A DNA stretch of 64,000 nucleotides. It comes from Loxodes magnus (Eukaryota > Ciliophora > Karyorelictea > Loxodida > Loxodidae). The stretch is taken from contig CAMPDV010002334.1 in the NCBI GenBank assembly GCA_946699065.1, positions 1-64,000 of the forward strand, written 5' to 3'. The notes under the pieces were generated by a model. The model made no database searches. It had not been told where the DNA came from and saw nothing but the letters and a program-made list of their open reading frames with translations. Below are positions 49,024 to 63,261 of the stretch, one piece after another. The translations under genes were made by a program, and so were the position numbers. Each line of letters begins with the position of its first letter. Position 1 is the first letter of the stretch.

Positions 49024-50125
49024 ATGAGATAGAAGTCGGATTTCTAAGCAAAATCCAACAAGATTAAAGTAAATTTCTTCATGAAATTGTCAATAGCGTT
49101 CCTCAATAAAATTCCTTAAAATTTGGCGAACTTTTAAAAATTTGGAAAGTTGCTTCGAGTTTCTAATTCAGTGAGTTAGTGTAAGAGATGAAGGAAAGAT
49201 TTATTAGGCTATAGATCAGTCGAAAAGAAATAAGAATAGTAAGTTTCTTATAAGTGCTCGTTCACAATTCCAGTTAGAATTTTCGTTTATTTTGGTTGAA
49301 TAGAATATAAATGAATGGTATCAAGATTCAACCTTACTATCTGAGTAATACTCTCGAGGAAATTGTAAAATCATGAAGAAAGATCAAGAATAAAGACAAG
49401 CAAGGAATTGATAAAAGAAATAACTAAAAGGATAGTAAAGAGCTAACCTTAAAGTATCAGCCTATTAAAAGCAATAGTAGTAAATTTTAGACAAGAGAAA
49501 AGCAGCAAGCCATAAGTGTATAATCAAACGTTTTCCTGCTAGTAAGTAAATTTTTAGAAAATATCAATCAAAAATGTTGAAAAATGAAGATAAATTCTAT
49601 AAAATAGTAGAAGAATGCCCACTACTTATAATATAACACATATAAATTCTCTCTAAATAAATTATCAAAAATGATATGTAAAAAATTAGAAAAATACGAG
49701 GAGACAATTGAAACTTATGGAAAGATTGGAATAGATTAAGATATTTAATTGGGTAAAACAGATATTGCTCTTAGTAGCAATATCAAAACTTAGTCTTTCC
49801 AATAATAGAGCAATGATTATTTTACAATATATGTAAAGTTTCAATTGTCTTATAAAATATTTTACTATTGCTCATAGAGCAATAGATCAGAATAACTTAT
49901 TGCTATAAAATAATATAGTACCCTAGTGACTTAGAAATAATAATAAGCAAAAAAGTAAAAATCCGTTATCTAGAAGCTATTTCTTAAGATTTAAAAATAT
50001 ATTAAGATAGATTTTTTAAATTTCAAGTTGAATGAAAAAAAGAGACGAAGAATATCACCTCTTCAATAAGAATTCTTTTATGTATAGAAGAATTTGAGTA
50101 AAGATTTAAAATTAAATGTAATTAA
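49024..50125 (+). pseudogene. Family A member 2, copy 2
   Basis: Counterpart of 14617-15711 with the ATG kept. It carries one extra base near 49490, one base fewer near 49757, six extra bases near 49790 and an extra A in the A run near 50036, so its frame differs from copy 1 in several segments. The replaced stretch around 49455-49500 differs at many positions in a row, more than the flanks do. The outer inverted-repeat arms (49703-49716 and 49836-49849) are a perfect 14-bp match here. Confidence 0.45.
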
Positions 50126-52425
50126 ATTTTTAATTTTATACCTATAATTAAATATTTAAATTTAGATATTTAAAATTAAATTAATTTGAATAAATGAATT
50201 TGTTTATAGTTTTATAAATGCTAGTGTTACATAATAATTATTAATTATCTTATCTCTTTAGCTCCTTTTGTAGTTATTCTGTCTAAATAGTTTTTATTTC
50301 TTAATTATTATAAAATATTTTAATGAATTTTAGATATTTTATAGAAGCTGATAAGAGCTTGGTTCTAAAGTGTTATAAGTATGAAATTAATATTGATACT
50401 TGTGAAATATGAAAGCTTATAATTAATTATTAAATATTTTTACAAGTCTTTAAATCAGTTATTTCATTATGTCTAATACGTATACTACAAATTTTATTAA
50501 CCCAAACATACAAATATAGTTAGCTGCAAAAAGTATTAAAGAAAAATAGCTATAAATAAACTAATTTAAATTATCATAAATTAGTATTTCCTTTCTATTC
50601 AATTAGTAAGTCTTTATATTAACTACTTTATTTTCTTACTAATTATTTCCAAGTGCTTTATACATTTTATTACAATATGCTTTCTCAAAGTTGCCTTATC
50701 TTATAATTGTGATATACCATTACTTTTCAATATTAGCAGCTTATATCTATTTATAGCCATTATTTCTTTTATAAACATAATAGAAATTCATTTTCTAAAA
50801 TCTAGTTTTGCTTCATTTATTTCTAGATTAATTATCATTGAAAAAGAGAAATTTAGTTTTTACAACCCTTTTCTTTGTGAGAAAATAAGTTTATCTAAAT
50901 AAATTTAGTTATAGATTTATTTAAAATATCAAAGATTAAATTTAATAGCTAATACGAACCTTTATTAGCTATTATTTTTATAATCAATCCTTACATTCTT
51001 ATTTTCTTCTATCTGCTTGCCTTTCTTACCAAATTAAAAATTTAGATATGATTAATAAATAAAACTTAATATAATAGTTTTAAATTATTAGCTAGATATA
51101 AACTTAATGCTTTAATACATTTTAATAATACTACTTTTTTATTCTAATTTTAGTTATATTGCTGCTATATTTTAAGTATTTCATGAATTACTAATATTAT
51201 AATAATTGAAATTTGTTTCTTAATTTCTTAATTTTGAATTAAAACTATTTTAGAAGTTTAGGTTCTTTGTTCTTAATTAAATTTCTAAATTAAAATGGAT
51301 TTGAAATAAGAAAATATTTAATATATTTGTATTAATTATTTAATTTTTAAATGTTTTATAAATTAAAAGAGTATAAATGTTAATAGTTTATTTTATAATT
51401 TTTATATAAAATTATATCTAAAATAAATATTATTTCCTATTTAATTTTGAGAAATAAACATTAATTTTTAAATAATTGTTTAATTATAGACTTTAAAGTT
51501 TAAGCAATAGCTTTAATTATTTATTTTAATTAATTGAAAGAAATAAAATAATTTAGATTATTAGATATATTTTATCTCTATATTTTAAATTAAGTTATTT
51601 AGTTCATATTCTTTAACTTTATTTACAATTAAGTAACTCTTTAAACATAAGTTTATATCTCTTTCAGGATTATATTTTACCTCATTTATTTAATTAACAA
51701 AATCTAAATCAAATTTACTATAAATCAGCAAAAAAGATAAAGATAATATGATGCTTTTTTGGTTGTGATAATAAAATGTTAAATTGAAAGTAGCAGATAT
51801 AAGTTATAAAGATAGTAATAAATAAAGATTTGCTAAAAGTTTAGCTTGACAATGTAATAATATATGAAATTGATTAATTATAATTAAATAAATATTTAGA
51901 ATTCTAACTAAATGTATAAATGAGGAATCTAATTTAATAAATTAACTATTAATTCTTTTTATGGTACTTTTAACTTAAATTGTTTAGTCGTTAACAAAAA
52001 TCAAATTTACTCTAGTCTTTCATAATTTGCTACTAAATTTAAAAATTATACTTTTATCTATCTTAATTATTTAGAAATTATTATTTTAAATTCCAAATAG
52101 TTTATTTTTAAAATTATCTTCTTTCATATGTCTTAAAACAGGAAAGCAAAAAGTAAAATTATTTGAAGACAATTAAAAAAGAATCTTGATGTAGAGTTAA
52201 AGAAATAATTTAGGTAATTCTTAAGTTATTCTTACGTTTATTTGGTTACATACATATAGAATCATTATATATAGTTATTTTCTAAAGCACATAAATAAGA
52301 ACTCTAATAAAATTTCTTAGATTGTATTAAAGCATTAATAAATTATCTCCTTTAAATAAATCTAAATTATTAAACATTAATGTAATTATCAAGTTTTTAA
52401 GCTAATTAAAAGTATATTTATATAA
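50126..52425. other. AT-rich tract upstream of the tRNA cluster, copy 2
   Basis: Nearly identical to 15712-18012. No gene seen. Confidence 0.5.
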
Positions 52426-52506
52426 GACACTATGGCCGAGTGGTTAAGGCGACAGACTTGAAATCTGTTGGGTTCTCCCGCGCAGGTTCAAATCCTGCTG
52501 GTGTCG
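52426..52506 (+). tRNA. tRNA-Ser (UGA), copy 2
   Basis: Same sequence as 18013-18093, with anticodon TGA, long variable arm and following T run. Confidence 0.97.
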
Positions 52507-52566
52507 TTTTTTAGTAGCATTTTTGATTTAAATATATTTATAGAAGCGAAATGTTATAGTATAAGT

Positions 52567-52639
52567 GCCCTTGTAGCCTAATGGATAAGGCGCTTCCCTC
52601 CTAAGGAAGAGATTGCGGGTTCAAGTCCCGTCAAGGGTG
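52567..52639 (+). tRNA. tRNA-Arg (CCU), copy 2
   Basis: Same sequence as 18154-18226, anticodon CCT, 60 bp after tRNA-Ser. Confidence 0.96.
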
Positions 52640-53344
52640 TTTTTAATAAAAGTATCTTATTAAGAATGATTAAGATATATCATTCTTAATCACTATAATT
52701 AAAACTTTTCTTAACTATATTAATTGATAACTAACAAAAAAATTGATATGATAAAATAATAAGAAATGAAAAATAAGTATAAGACACACTATTTTTTAAG
52801 ATAATAAACCATTTTCAGTTTATAAGAATTTCCTTTTGATGCAAATTAAGAATGGGAAAAATAATACGTTACGTAATAGTTTAGTATAAAATTATTAAGC
52901 AAATGTATTAAAACTTCCTGCTTATTAAATCTATTGTTCATGTTAGTTTTTTATTATCTATCTTAGTTAAATAAAATTAATTTTAAAGCTAAGTAAAATT
53001 ATTTTCTTATGCTTCTTGAATTCTTTAAGGTTAGGTATAAATTTGCTCTAAAAGTTAAGAAATAGCGATTTATTAATTTAAAATTTTATAAAGAGTGTTA
53101 ATCAAGTTTAATCTGATACATCATTGAGTATAATTTTGAGTATTTGCAGTGATCAAGCTATTCTCATTTTTATTATCAAAAAGATATAAAATACATTTGT
53201 ATACTTATTTATTTATTTATTTTTGTTAGATTTTTTAATTAAAAAGTTAAATGAATGATTTAGATATGATTAATGTAAATGAATTAATTACTTAGTATTT
53301 ATAAGAAAAAATATAGAAAATATTAAAATAAATAATATCAAAAT
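52640..53344. other. AT-rich spacer with hairpin, copy 2
   Basis: Contains the 11-bp hairpin TTAAGAATGAT/ATCATTCTTAA at 52660-52689; otherwise nothing recognisable. Confidence 0.5.
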
Positions 53345-53416
53345 GTCGGTGCAGAGACTTGAACTCCGGTTTCGACGGCCACAACGTCGTGCCCTAACCA
53401 CCTAGACTACACCGAC
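53345..53416 (-). tRNA. tRNA-His (GUG), copy 2
   Basis: Same 72-nt gene as at 18932, minus strand. Confidence 0.97.
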
Positions 53417-55879
53417 TTATTATTTAATATCAGAAGCAATATTTAAATTAGCTTTTAAGCTAAGCCTTTCCCCCCTTTATTAGCAAGGTAGGTAAAATAA
53501 AATGAATATTTTTTCCATGAATAGATAGTAATTAATTATAAAGAGTACAGTGATAAATGTATTAAATAAAAATTTGATGCAGCATTATGATAGAAACTAG
53601 GACCAAGATTAAATCAAAGTCAGAAGCTCACTTAATATTACACAATTACTTATATAATTTTCTTTGTTAAAAGATACAATTAAAAGCTTAAGTCCCTTTA
53701 CACTTAAGATCATAAATTAACTTAACTTGATAAATCTACACCATTTTAGCGATTTTTCTATTTAAGTTTAAGTTCTCTTTAATTTATAAATTTTGCTTAT
53801 TATGGCTAATTTCTTTAATATTAATATTAAAGCTTTCAGTTTATGAAGCTAAAGATAGTAATAATTTTTGCTTCATTAATTTTCTTAGATTTATTTCTTT
53901 TATTTTAGTTTTTAAAGTTTATAATGCAGCAAGATTTGCTTTAAAGCAAGTTTTTGAAAGACTGGAAATAGTTTGATTTTATATTTTTATGTTAAATAAA
54001 AAATTAGTTAATTGATATTCCTAATTAACTAAATAATTAAGCAATAAAAGGGAAAAATATAAAATTTTCAACTTTAAATTAGAATTGAATATCATTTTAT
54101 TTTTAGTTTGAGTCATTTAGATGAAATTTTTAAATAAAAAGTTGTCTTGAAAGATAAAAATTATATTTAAAAGAATTTAAATTGACTTGATAAAACTTTT
54201 ACAAGCAGTGATATATCCTAAGTTGTAAATTAGATTGAAATGTAAGATTAAAGTTAGAATGTAAATTTATCAAGTAGATTTTCAATTAAATTAATTTTTT
54301 TTCTCCTCTTGTTATTTCTTAATATTTTACTCGATTTCAGATTTTAAAAAATTAGAATTAATTTAATTTGACTAAACATTAATATCTTAATTAATAAATT
54401 AAATGTAAATTTAAAAATTACTATTTTATACTTTTTTATCTGTTAATATTCACATTGCTATCTCATTTTTCTTTTAAGTTGTAAGAATATTAAAAAATAG
54501 TTTCGTAAATGGTTCATATAACTCTTTTATAAGTAATATTATTTGAATTTCTATAATAATCCTTTTTCTTGTCTTAACTCAAAGAAATTACAAAAGGAAA
54601 GAGTAAAAATGGTAAATGGTTTTTTCTGATTTAATGATTTATAAGGTAAAAGATTGGTAAGGACTGGTTTAAAGGGAATTTGAATATATGAATAAATAAT
54701 TTAGACTAAAGATTATACTAAATAAATGGTAATGAATTGAATAAATTGAATCCTTTACTATTTATATAATAAATATGATTTTGAAGTTTGGTAATTACAT
54801 TTATATGTATATATATTGATGGTTATAAAAAATAGTGTTAAAAATAAATAAATTTCTATATATAATATAGTAAAAAGATATAAAATTGATTTATAGAAAT
54901 AACTAATATAAAAATAAAAAAATCAGATATAATTATTAAAATATAAAATAAATCCTTATTATACAAATAATTTTTAATTTATAAATTCTATATTTTATAT
55001 AAATTATTTTCTATATCTAAAATTAATTAAATATATTTTTGAAATAAGATAATTATTATTTTATAAAAGATCTTATTTAGATTATCTATAATCTAAATAT
55101 TAGTATATTAAATAGTTAAAAATTATAAAGTTAAATATAATTTAAATCTCTAAGTTTAATATTAGTGATTATTAATTTATTATAGCCTATAAAACTATGA
55201 AGCTTATATTTGATCTAAAGAATATTAAATAATAAAATTAATTTTAATATTATTAAGTATAAGATAAATCATTACTTTTAGTATTAACTCAATCTAATTA
55301 TTAAATATCAATTATTTATTAAGTTAGTTTTTATATTCAAAATTATACTTCCATTAGAGGGTATATCTAAGTGAGTATGTTCATTAGTAATTTAGCAAAA
55401 TAATATTAGTTTCTAATTTCCTAAATATCTATCTAAGCATTCTAATTATAAAGGCATTTGGCTTACTATTCTAATATAATTATTTAAAGTTAAAAATCAT
55501 ATTTTATAATTATACTTAAAGCTATAAAGAGTAAATAGATTAGTCAAGCTTTAATTCATTATTTTACTAAAAGTAAATAATTAATGATACTTAAATCATT
55601 TAACTCTTTACTAATTATTGTTATATAACTATTTTTTAAATAAATGGAAACAGAACATTTATTATATAAAAGTAGGATATTAAAACTATCAAAAATATAA
55701 AAAAGAATAAAAAATCAAAACTAACAAATAAATTAAATTAAAAGTTATTAACATTTTTAAATTCAATACTTACATTCAAAAATATTCAATTAGATATATC
55801 TTTAATAAGATATAAATCAACTTAACCATTTAAATTTAACTTAATAATACAATATTATATTTAACTATGAACATTTATT
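53417..55879. other. Extremely AT-rich tract, copy 2
   Basis: Counterpart of 19004-21466; from about 54.4 kb it is essentially identical to copy 1. No gene seen. Confidence 0.5.
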
Positions 55880-56961
55880 TTAACTACATTTAAATTACAA
55901 ATCTTTCCCAAATTCTTTATAGATTAGAATATTCTAAGAATCAATGTTCTATTAGATTCAATTCTTTTAAATCAAAATTTATTTCACTTTTAAGTTATTC
56001 TATCACTAATGCTTCTAAGCAACTAATCTTTACTTGAACCTATTATTTCTAAGTTACTAGAATACTATTCAACAATTATTTTGTGATACTATTTATTCTT
56101 ATTTATTGCCCTATAACCAATAGTAAGCTATCGTTTGATTAAAATAAATTTTGCAGAATAGTTCAAAATAATCAGTATTCCGTTAATGGAAAAATTTATT
56201 TTCGATATTTTTTATTTTAAGCAATATCTATATTGATATCATTAAATATTTCAAACTATTCCATTTTTTTCCATAAGCTTTTGATAGCTTCTTTGTATTT
56301 TTCTATTTTTTTACATATCATTTTTGATAATTAAAGATAATTCATAATAATCTTATTATGAGCAGTAACCAGCCTTCTATTATTTTATAGAAGCTAAGTT
56401 AATCCTTCATATTTTTATTTTATATTTTCTACAAATTTACTTACAAGTAGAAAATAGACTAATCCTGCTGATGATACAATTTAATTGCATTGTATTTCTA
56501 TAGACATGATATTACTAATATTCCTTTGCCATATTGATACTTTCAGCCTTACTAGATTATCTTTTCAATACCTTCTTTTCGCGATTTTTAAATGTCTTTC
56601 TACTTGGTATTTTTTAAGGATTTATTTTGTGTTGCAAGAGTAAAACTCTATAATAATGATGAATTTTGATTGCATTCCCTAATGTTCTATTCAGTCGTAA
56701 ATAAACGAAAATTCTAGCTGGAGCTGCAAAAGAGCACTTAATAGAGACTTGAATATATTTATCATTATCAGACGATTTGTAGTCAAATAATTTTTCCTTT
56801 ATCTAAAATATAAATTCACTATTGAACTACTAAAATTGGCTTCCCAGATTTTAAAATGTTAGGAAGCAATTAAGGAATATTTTTAACTTTGCTGACAAAT
56901 CTAAAAAAGTAAACTACTTTTAACATGTTAAGGTTTGCTTTGGTTTCCAACCTCTACTTGT
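55880..56961 (-). pseudogene. Family A member 3, copy 2
   Basis: Counterpart of 21467-22551 and 3 bp shorter. It keeps the KCSF...ARIFVY block, with APA in place of AQA, and the C-terminal KEFGKDLQFKCSQ. No ATG at the expected start. Substitutions are dense between about 56090 and 56920, whereas 54.4-56.08 kb on its left shows none that I could find. Confidence 0.5.
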
Positions 56962-57029
56962 TTTATTATAATTTTAAAGCATTTTTTCTAATTTATACAG
57001 TTTGTATTGTAAAAATATTAAACTAGAAA
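56962..57029 (-). promoter_or_regulatory. Conserved upstream block of family A, member 3, copy 2
   Basis: Identical to 22552-22619. Confidence 0.5.
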
Positions 57030-57797
57030 CTTAATTAAATTAAATAACAATCATAATTTAAAAGAAAAAGTACTGTAAATCTTAGAGTATTGTAAGTTAA
57101 TATTATACTCTTAAAAATAAATAGATATTAGCTTAAATTAATTAAATTATTATTTATCCTTTCTTTATGGTTGAACTTGTGATACTCGGCACACTTTAAA
57201 ATATGCTATAAACTGCGTTTAGTATAAACAGACTAAACTTAAACTGTTTTAAAATATATTAGAGAAATAAGTTTTTAAAAAGATTATATTAATTAATTAT
57301 ATAATTTGGATATCTACATTTATATATTTTTAGCTAGGTTTCTCATAATTTTTATTGTTAACATTAATTTAAATAGAAGAGACAGGTTAGTTTAAAATGT
57401 CTATAGAGGATTATAATTACTTAATTAATAATGAATTATGAATCTACTATAGACTATCATTTATCATAATATCAGATAAAAGATTTTACTATTTGTTCAT
57501 TTTAAATAAATCTTTCATTATAAATACTCAGTCTAAAGTATTTGTATAGCTTTAGAAAGTATAAAATGTCTTATCATAATTATCTTATTAGATGAAAATG
57601 CTTTTAATATATATTAAAAACTATATATAAAATTTCAATAATTTTATGAGATATTCACTCTTTTTCTTAAATCAATATAAAAAACTAAATAATTACAATA
57701 TTAAAATAAAATATAATTGAGTAATGATATAATAGAAATGCATATATTAAATAAATAAAATATATAACTTTTTAGATAATTAATTATTATAATTATA
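57030..57797. other. AT-rich spacer, copy 2
   Basis: Holds the weak minus-strand frame MKDLFKMNKQQ (start 57518) noted for copy 1; nothing firmer. Confidence 0.35.
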
Positions 57798-59312
57798 TTA
57801 TGACTTTAATAACTATCCTATGCTCATAATTATTTAATTAAAAGTTACAAATTAAAGTTTATTCGTAATCAATTTCATAGATATTTATTTTATCTTTCTA
57901 GTTATAGCAAGTTAATATATTAGAAATTAAATATCTATCAAATATAAAATTGCTTGCTACTTTTTTACATTAGCAAGAATTTAAATTTTAAAATATTAGT
58001 AAAAATGAAAGATATAGCATAATAATATTTTAAAATAACTTAACTAAAATCTAGCATCTTTTTAAGAATTAGAAAAACTTAAATAGATAAGCTTATTTCA
58101 AATTATTTTTTTGCTAATTAAATAGAATAAATATATTACTAAAGAATTATGCTTATCTGTTTTTCTATATGATTTATCTTTTATTTTTCTATTTAAAAAA
58201 TTTGGATCATACTTATTTTTTACCCTTCAGTTTGAATTTATTTGTGATTGATAATTCTATATCAATCTTTTATAGCATTTAACAAATTTTACTTTATGGT
58301 TAAAGTCTAATTTTTCTTTGTTATTTTATCTTATGAATTAGCAAGTTCTTTTTAATTGAATTAAGCTACATTGTTTTCTAATTTCTTCTTCCATATTTTA
58401 ACGTCGCTTACTATTGATAGCCTTTATATTTTAATAATTTATACAAATTTTAATTTCTTCATCTATAAAAATAATATCTGAATCATTACTGTTTAAACTT
58501 ATAAGGAAATTTTTTTAGATTTTCAAACTTCTTTGCTTTATTAATATAGAAAATTTGCTTTTTCTTGAAATATCATGATCTTATTTTATATTTATTATAA
58601 TAGACCCAGCAAAGAATAATTGAGTATCTAATTTATCTCGCTTAAATTATAGTTGAATAAAATGATTTAAAGCGTTTTATAAAAATTTTGTTTATTATAA
58701 AATTAATTTTAATTTTATTGATTTAATTAGTAAAATCTAGAATTATAATAAAGATAAAGCTTTTATTTATAAATTTTATATTGTACCATTTTAAAACAAA
58801 ATTAAATTATTTTCTTATATAATATTATAATAAAATCTCTTTTTCTTCTTTATCAATCTTAAATAAATGTACTTTTCTTCACAGAATTACTAAATTTTTC
58901 CTTTAAAAATGATTATTTTATAATTTTAAGATTAAATCTCAGGTGATTTATTTAAAATAAGCTATGGTAAAATGAAAAAGTAAGGATTAATATTAAGTTT
59001 CTATTTTCTAGATTCATCGAAATAATGAATTTGAGTTTTATGCCTCTTCCCTTTTGATTTGTTATAAATACTTTTACATTTACTTAGAATAAAAGTATCT
59101 TTATTTAGTTAATTTTTAGTTTTGTATAAGTTTATATTTAATTATTAAGGGATATAGCAATATAAACTTTCTAAGTTCTTAATGTTAATATTAGATTGAG
59201 TTAAAGAAAATGAATGTTCTAGATTATAATTTAAATAGTGATAAATATTAAGATTATAATTAAAATAATAATCCTAACTTTATTAGTTTAATGCTTCTAA
59301 GTTATCATTCAT
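57798..59312 (-). CDS. Family B gene, intact copy
   Basis: From an ATG at 59312-59310 one minus-strand frame reads 505 codons without a shift: MNDNLEALNQQSQDYY, KSKGKRHKTQIHYFDE, LFFAGSIIINI, DISRKSKFSI with RSL, NDSDIIFIDEE (about 58450-58470), LKRTCQFI followed by DFNHKVK, then NRKIKDKSYRK. DISRK, FIDEE and LK(K/R)(S/T)CQ recur in the same order in the forward member at 12 kb, which supports the frame independently of composition. I do not recognise a domain; the protein is basic and Asn/Lys-rich. The end (TAA at 57798) is arbitrary. Replacements between copies outnumber silent changes, so function is uncertain. Confidence 0.45.
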
Positions 59313-62300
59313 ATATAATTTATTTGATTTAAATAAGTATCTAAATGCATTAAAATAAACAAATTACTATTTGCTTGCTTTTATTAATTTATTATCTATA
59401 TTTATTAGACTTAAGTTTTTACAATAAAATCTAAATTTATAAATTAAAAAATAATATACATATAACTAAATTTTATAATGAATTTTAAATATAAATAAGT
59501 ATGAAATTATAATTAAATATAACAAAACTAAATAGAAATTATTAACAAACTAATATTTAATTTAATACAATACAGAGATTAATTATTTTAAATATATATT
59601 TAATTTCAGATATTAGTAGAAATATCAAATAGAAAGATAGCTTATTGCTCTACAATTTAAAATAAAATAACTAATTATTTAATTAATTCTTGTCATTTAA
59701 AATAATCAAAAATATAAAATTAATAGATTCATATTTTAAAATTAGACTGAATTAAATACTATTTTAAATAAATTGTTTAAAAGAATATTTAAATTTAGTA
59801 ATAATATGGAAATAATAACTAAACTTAAAAAATAGTTTTAATTTATATTAAAATCTAGAACTAACTAAAATTAGATTAAGGGATCACAAGAATCATACAA
59901 AAAGTTTTAAATAATTTGTTATTAATTTAAATAATTTGTTTATTTAATATTATTTAAATAATTTGTCTATTATATCCAAAAATAACTAAGAATATTCACT
60001 TTTAATGTTTTATTTATTTCTAATTTTAATATTTATTTTGAACAGAAGTTCTTTATTTAACTATATTTTTACACATTTTTTTAAAGGATTAAGTGAAAAA
60101 AGTATTTAATATTTTTTAAGAGCTAGATTTAGTTATATTTAATAAATTTAGATTCTTGCTTAGAAAAGGGAATGAAAGAACTAGAAAGAATTTAAACAGA
60201 ATTGTTTAATTGGTAGAGTTTATTGATAAGGCAAATAAGATAAAGTTATTAATAGACTAATAAATTAGTTAGTTATAATAATCAATTAAGTTTATGAATT
60301 TATCTCTTATTATTGAAATTTCTTATATTATTAATAAAGGATATTCTAATCAATAGTACTTTAAATTAAATATCTTTATAGTTATTCAGTCAATATTAAT
60401 AAGCAACCATGAAATATTTTTAAGTTTTAATTTATTTAAAATAATTTAATTGAAAATACTCCTATTTTGATTGAGATTCTCTTAGCATTTATTTAAATTT
60501 TAACTTAATTAAAAGGACTTTTATCTTAGATCATAATATACAATAAATAACTTTACATTCATAATTTCTATTAATTGAAGTTATTTAATCTTAATTGATA
60601 ATCTTGAAATTAAAGTTAACCTTTTAAGAAAAATATTTAGTTACCTTATAAAAATAATAAAAGCTTTCTAAAGAAAAGATTCTAATAATTATATAGTAAT
60701 TAAATTTAATTTTTAAGTTAATTTAAGATAATAAATATTTAAATTGTTCTACAGTTTTATATGGATTTAAGAAAATATCAAGCTATATCAATTAAAATAA
60801 TAATAAGATTTAAAATATATCAATCCTTTATTACCTTATAATCAATTATGTCCAATAACATTATAAGCTAGATGTAATAACCTATTCTCTCTTAATTCAA
60901 ATATTTCTAAGATACTTTTAAGTCTGCATACTTTCTTTTATTGCATATTAAGGAATTATTGAAAACTAAGTATAATATGATTTTCAAACATTTTAAAACA
61001 CACTACTAGCCTGGAATTTATACGATTTAAATAATTAAATAATAAGAGACTTATCATATTTTTGTTCTACTTATATTAGAAAATACTAATGTTTAATTTA
61101 TTTACTTTATAATTTAACTTACTTTTATATTTTATTGCTTAAATCTTTACATAAATCAATTAAATCATATATTAATTGTTATTCACGAACCTTGCTACTG
61201 TAAGAAAAACTATAGCCAACTAGATACCAAACTATTAATTGTTTCAAAATACTGCAAAGAATCAATACTTTTCTAAATCAAGATTAATGTAGCTCAGAAT
61301 TAAAATTTTGCCACTGACAACTTTTGAATAAAATAGTTACTCAAAATTGAACTATAAACCTTTTAGATTCTTTTTATAAAATAGATAATAGAAAATTTTA
61401 TTAAGCTATTTTTAAACAATCTAATGAACCTTTAATTAGCAAATAAATCAAATTATGTTAAAGGTAATTTTCTCTATTTAAGGTTTTTAGAATGAGAATA
61501 AATTAGAAATTTAGCTGAAATATATTAGATTAAAATATAAATTTAATTTTAGTACGTAAGAATGAGATAAAAGACAAAGATCTGACTTTAAGTATATTAT
61601 TTTGATTTAGAATTTCATAAAAGCCTTATGATTATATATCAATATTACTCATAGATTGATTAATAAATAATGAAGTCTTAAGATAAATCTAAAGGTATGA
61701 AAATTCTTAAAGTTTGAAATATATAGATAATTAATTAATTTTAAGATATTACAAAAAGGATAGCTATTGCTTAGTCATATCTAAATAATTTGATAACTCT
61801 AAATAAAAATATAAAGTAATAATATTTATATCTTTTATCTAATTATACTTTTTATAATTTTATATAAACCTATATTAATTTTATCTTAGATTCTTTTAAG
61901 CTCAGCCTATCTTAATTTCCATTAAATAAACTATTAATAGAAAATGTTTATTTCCAAACTTATAAGGTATATAACAAGTTGGTTTATTCATTTAATATAA
62001 TAATAAATTAAATTATAATTCAGACATAATCTAATATTAATAGCTTATCTTAGATCTAGAGATTTTATTGTTTAATAGCTAAAGTATTAGATTTGCATAT
62101 ATCTGGGAATAAAACTTAAAATTAACTTTTTAAATTCAAGTATGAGAAATTAAAAATTACATATAGTCATTAAAATTTCCTTTAAGTCATTTAACATAAA
62201 ATACAAGGAACTTAATAACTTATAATTAATACAGGCTTTAGTTACTTTTATAAGCTAGTATTAGATTTATATATTTGTTTGTTCTTAATTCATTTAGTTT

Positions 62301-63189
62301 GCTCTTTAAAGATAATTGTTTAACTAAATAAATTAATTACATGCTTATTTATATAATAAATCAAGTTAATGAGTAAATCCAGGTATTAACTGTAAATTAT
62401 TTATTAACTAAGGAAAAATATAAACTTAAGCAAAACATTTAAGGAAGTGAAAGTTACAAGTTTTGATTATTTTTAAAAGAGAAAATTAAGAAACAAACAT
62501 AAATTATTTGAAATTATGAATTTCTTAAGAGATTATTAAGCAAATTAAATTTAAATCTATCGAAAAGGTAATTAATACATAATTATTCTAGCTAACATTT
62601 TCAATTTTTACTTTTTATTACTTTGCTTAATATCTATTTGAATCTAAAGTAAATACAATTGCTTTATAAAAATAATTAGTTATAATATGTTTGTCATACT
62701 CTTTAAGGTTTTTTTTAATTTAATGTTATAAATAATTAGTTTCTATTTTAATTAAATAAAAATTCACTATAGATAAAATTAATATATTCTTTGCTTTTTT
62801 ATTTTAGTAAACTTCAGTGATAACTATTTTAATATATATTCCTTTCTGGCTTCTAGAAGTATTGAAATGAGTAAACTTAAGAAAATTTTAAAGAGCATTT
62901 TAACTTAAAGTTTTAGATAAATATATCCTTAATTAATAAAATTTAAGATTATATTTGCTTTATTTATATTCGAAGATTATTTAAAGTAAATTAGTTTAAA
63001 TCAACCTTAAACTTTATTCTAACTATTTCAATTTTTCCTTAACTAAATCATTGGTTTGATATCCAAAAAGTATATAAATAAACTTTGACTTTACTGTTTT
63101 AACTAATTATATAAATACTTATTTTATTATCATTTTTTCTTATCTTTTTGTTTCTTTACTCTATTTTTTTACTTTTTCAAAATAAAAAT
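59313..63189. other. Long AT-rich tract, copy 2
   Basis: Nearly identical to 24916-28792, including the three TTAAATAATTTGT repeats at about 59907-59966. No gene seen. Confidence 0.5.
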
Positions 63190-63261
63190 GTCGGTGCAGA
63201 GACTTGAACTCCGGTTTCGACGGCCACAACGTCGTGCCCTAACCACCTAGACTACACCGAC
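63190..63261 (-). tRNA. tRNA-His (GUG), fourth copy
   Basis: Same 72-nt sequence as the gene at 28793, minus strand. Confidence 0.97.
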
